Assembly (NCBI GenBank): GCA_023424865.1
Contig: JAFADM010000208.1
Coordinates: forward strand, 1-23,714
DNA length: 23,714 bases
Direction: 5' to 3'
Source of the DNA: Bacillota bacterium
GTDB lineage: Bacteria > Bacillota_A > Clostridia > DSM-8532
Every line of letters begins with the position of its first letter. Position 1 is the first letter of the stretch. Under the pieces are notes generated by a model, which saw only the letters and a program-made list of their open reading frames with translations, ran no database searches and was not told where the DNA came from. A program made the translations under genes and the position numbers. Shown here piece after piece: positions 23,629 to 23,714 of this stretch.

Positions 23629-23714
23629 AAAGAAGTGGTCAAGATTAAAAGCTATACGGGGGAGATAACCTAAATCCTCTAATAATGTAAACAAGGGGAA
23701 GAAGATAGCCATTG
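23590..23714 (-). pseudogene. feoB: feoB, first fragment (upstream part; continues past window end)
   Basis: The minus-strand frame from the window end reads [20 protein letters not shown], then [22 protein letters not shown]. This is the conserved FeoB stretch that precedes MGFGCN. The frame then enters element DNA ([10 protein letters not shown]…) and stops at 23515, giving a truncated FeoB with a short foreign tail. The upstream GTPase domain and start are outside the window. The methionine at 23712 is an internal FeoB residue, not a start. As arranged here, the protein would lack the later membrane core and should be inactive for iron transport. Confidence 0.92.

Noticed and set aside
23515..23712. 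A 65-aa minus-strand open frame
   Set aside because: It is the upstream feoB fragment plus a short element-derived tail; the methionine is internal to FeoB.
1..23714. Nested insertion, one element inside the other
   Set aside because: Both ends of each element are bounded by feoB sequence and the two target sites are 115 bp apart, so the elements are side by side.
1..23714. Conjugative or prophage element
   Set aside because: No relaxase, type IV secretion, replication, capsid, terminase or lysis genes are visible.
1..23714. CRISPR array, tRNA or rRNA genes
   Set aside because: No regularly spaced repeats and no cloverleaf or rRNA motifs were recognised; elements here use a protein gene, not a tRNA, as target.

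Overview
The window looks like a low-to-moderate GC Firmicute, most likely a xylan-degrading clostridium. The reasons are strong AGGAGG ribosome binding sites, TTG and GTG starts, a clostridial-type FeoB, YesM/YesN two-component proteins, LplA/LplB/YtcP-type ABC importers and an S-layer-anchored xylanase. The exact genus cannot be read from the sequence.

The central observation is that one host gene, feoB (ferrous iron transporter, minus strand), is broken into three pieces by two site-specific integrative elements. The pieces are at 23714-23590 (upstream part, ending ...ALTMC), 8725-8608 ([13 protein letters not shown]...VPCNGRF) and 127-1 (PTLIAIITMFF...). Joined at the crossover dinucleotides worked out below, they give one uninterrupted FeoB reading frame. 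Element 1 (about 126-8609, 8482 bp) and element 2 (about 8724-23591, 14866 bp) sit only 115 bp of feoB apart. Each has its own large serine recombinase at one end: minus strand at the left end of element 1, plus strand at the right end of element 2. Their circular junctions can be reconstructed as imperfect palindromes centred on a non-palindromic dinucleotide, AA for element 1 and CA for element 2. That is the layout expected of a serine-recombinase attP.

Element 1 carries, left to right: the recombinase; a membrane-anchored NERD-like protein that has lost its likely catalytic residues; a Gfo/Idh/MocA oxidoreductase; a PadR repressor with an ABC-2 type exporter (ATPase and permease) sharing a candidate operator; a convergent YtrA-like module (ABC ATPase, ABC-2 permease, GntR regulator); and a 72-aa protein just inside the right end. 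This cargo suggests export of, or defence against, small toxic molecules.

Element 2 carries a compact xylan module: an orphan AraC-type response regulator; a convergent YesN-type regulator/YesM-type kinase operon; a divergent operon with a lipoprotein binding protein and two permeases; and a 1309-aa secreted xylanase (CBM22-CBM22-GH10-CBM9-unknown-SLH). A terminator follows, then a 50-aa protein and the recombinase. The arrangement resembles the aldouronate/xylan systems of xylanolytic Paenibacillus and clostridia, in which a surface xylanase releases oligosaccharides, the ABC importer takes them up and the two-component system senses them. No importer ATPase and no intracellular xylan-processing enzyme is present, so the module must rely on host genes. 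Precise excision of both elements would be needed to restore this feoB.
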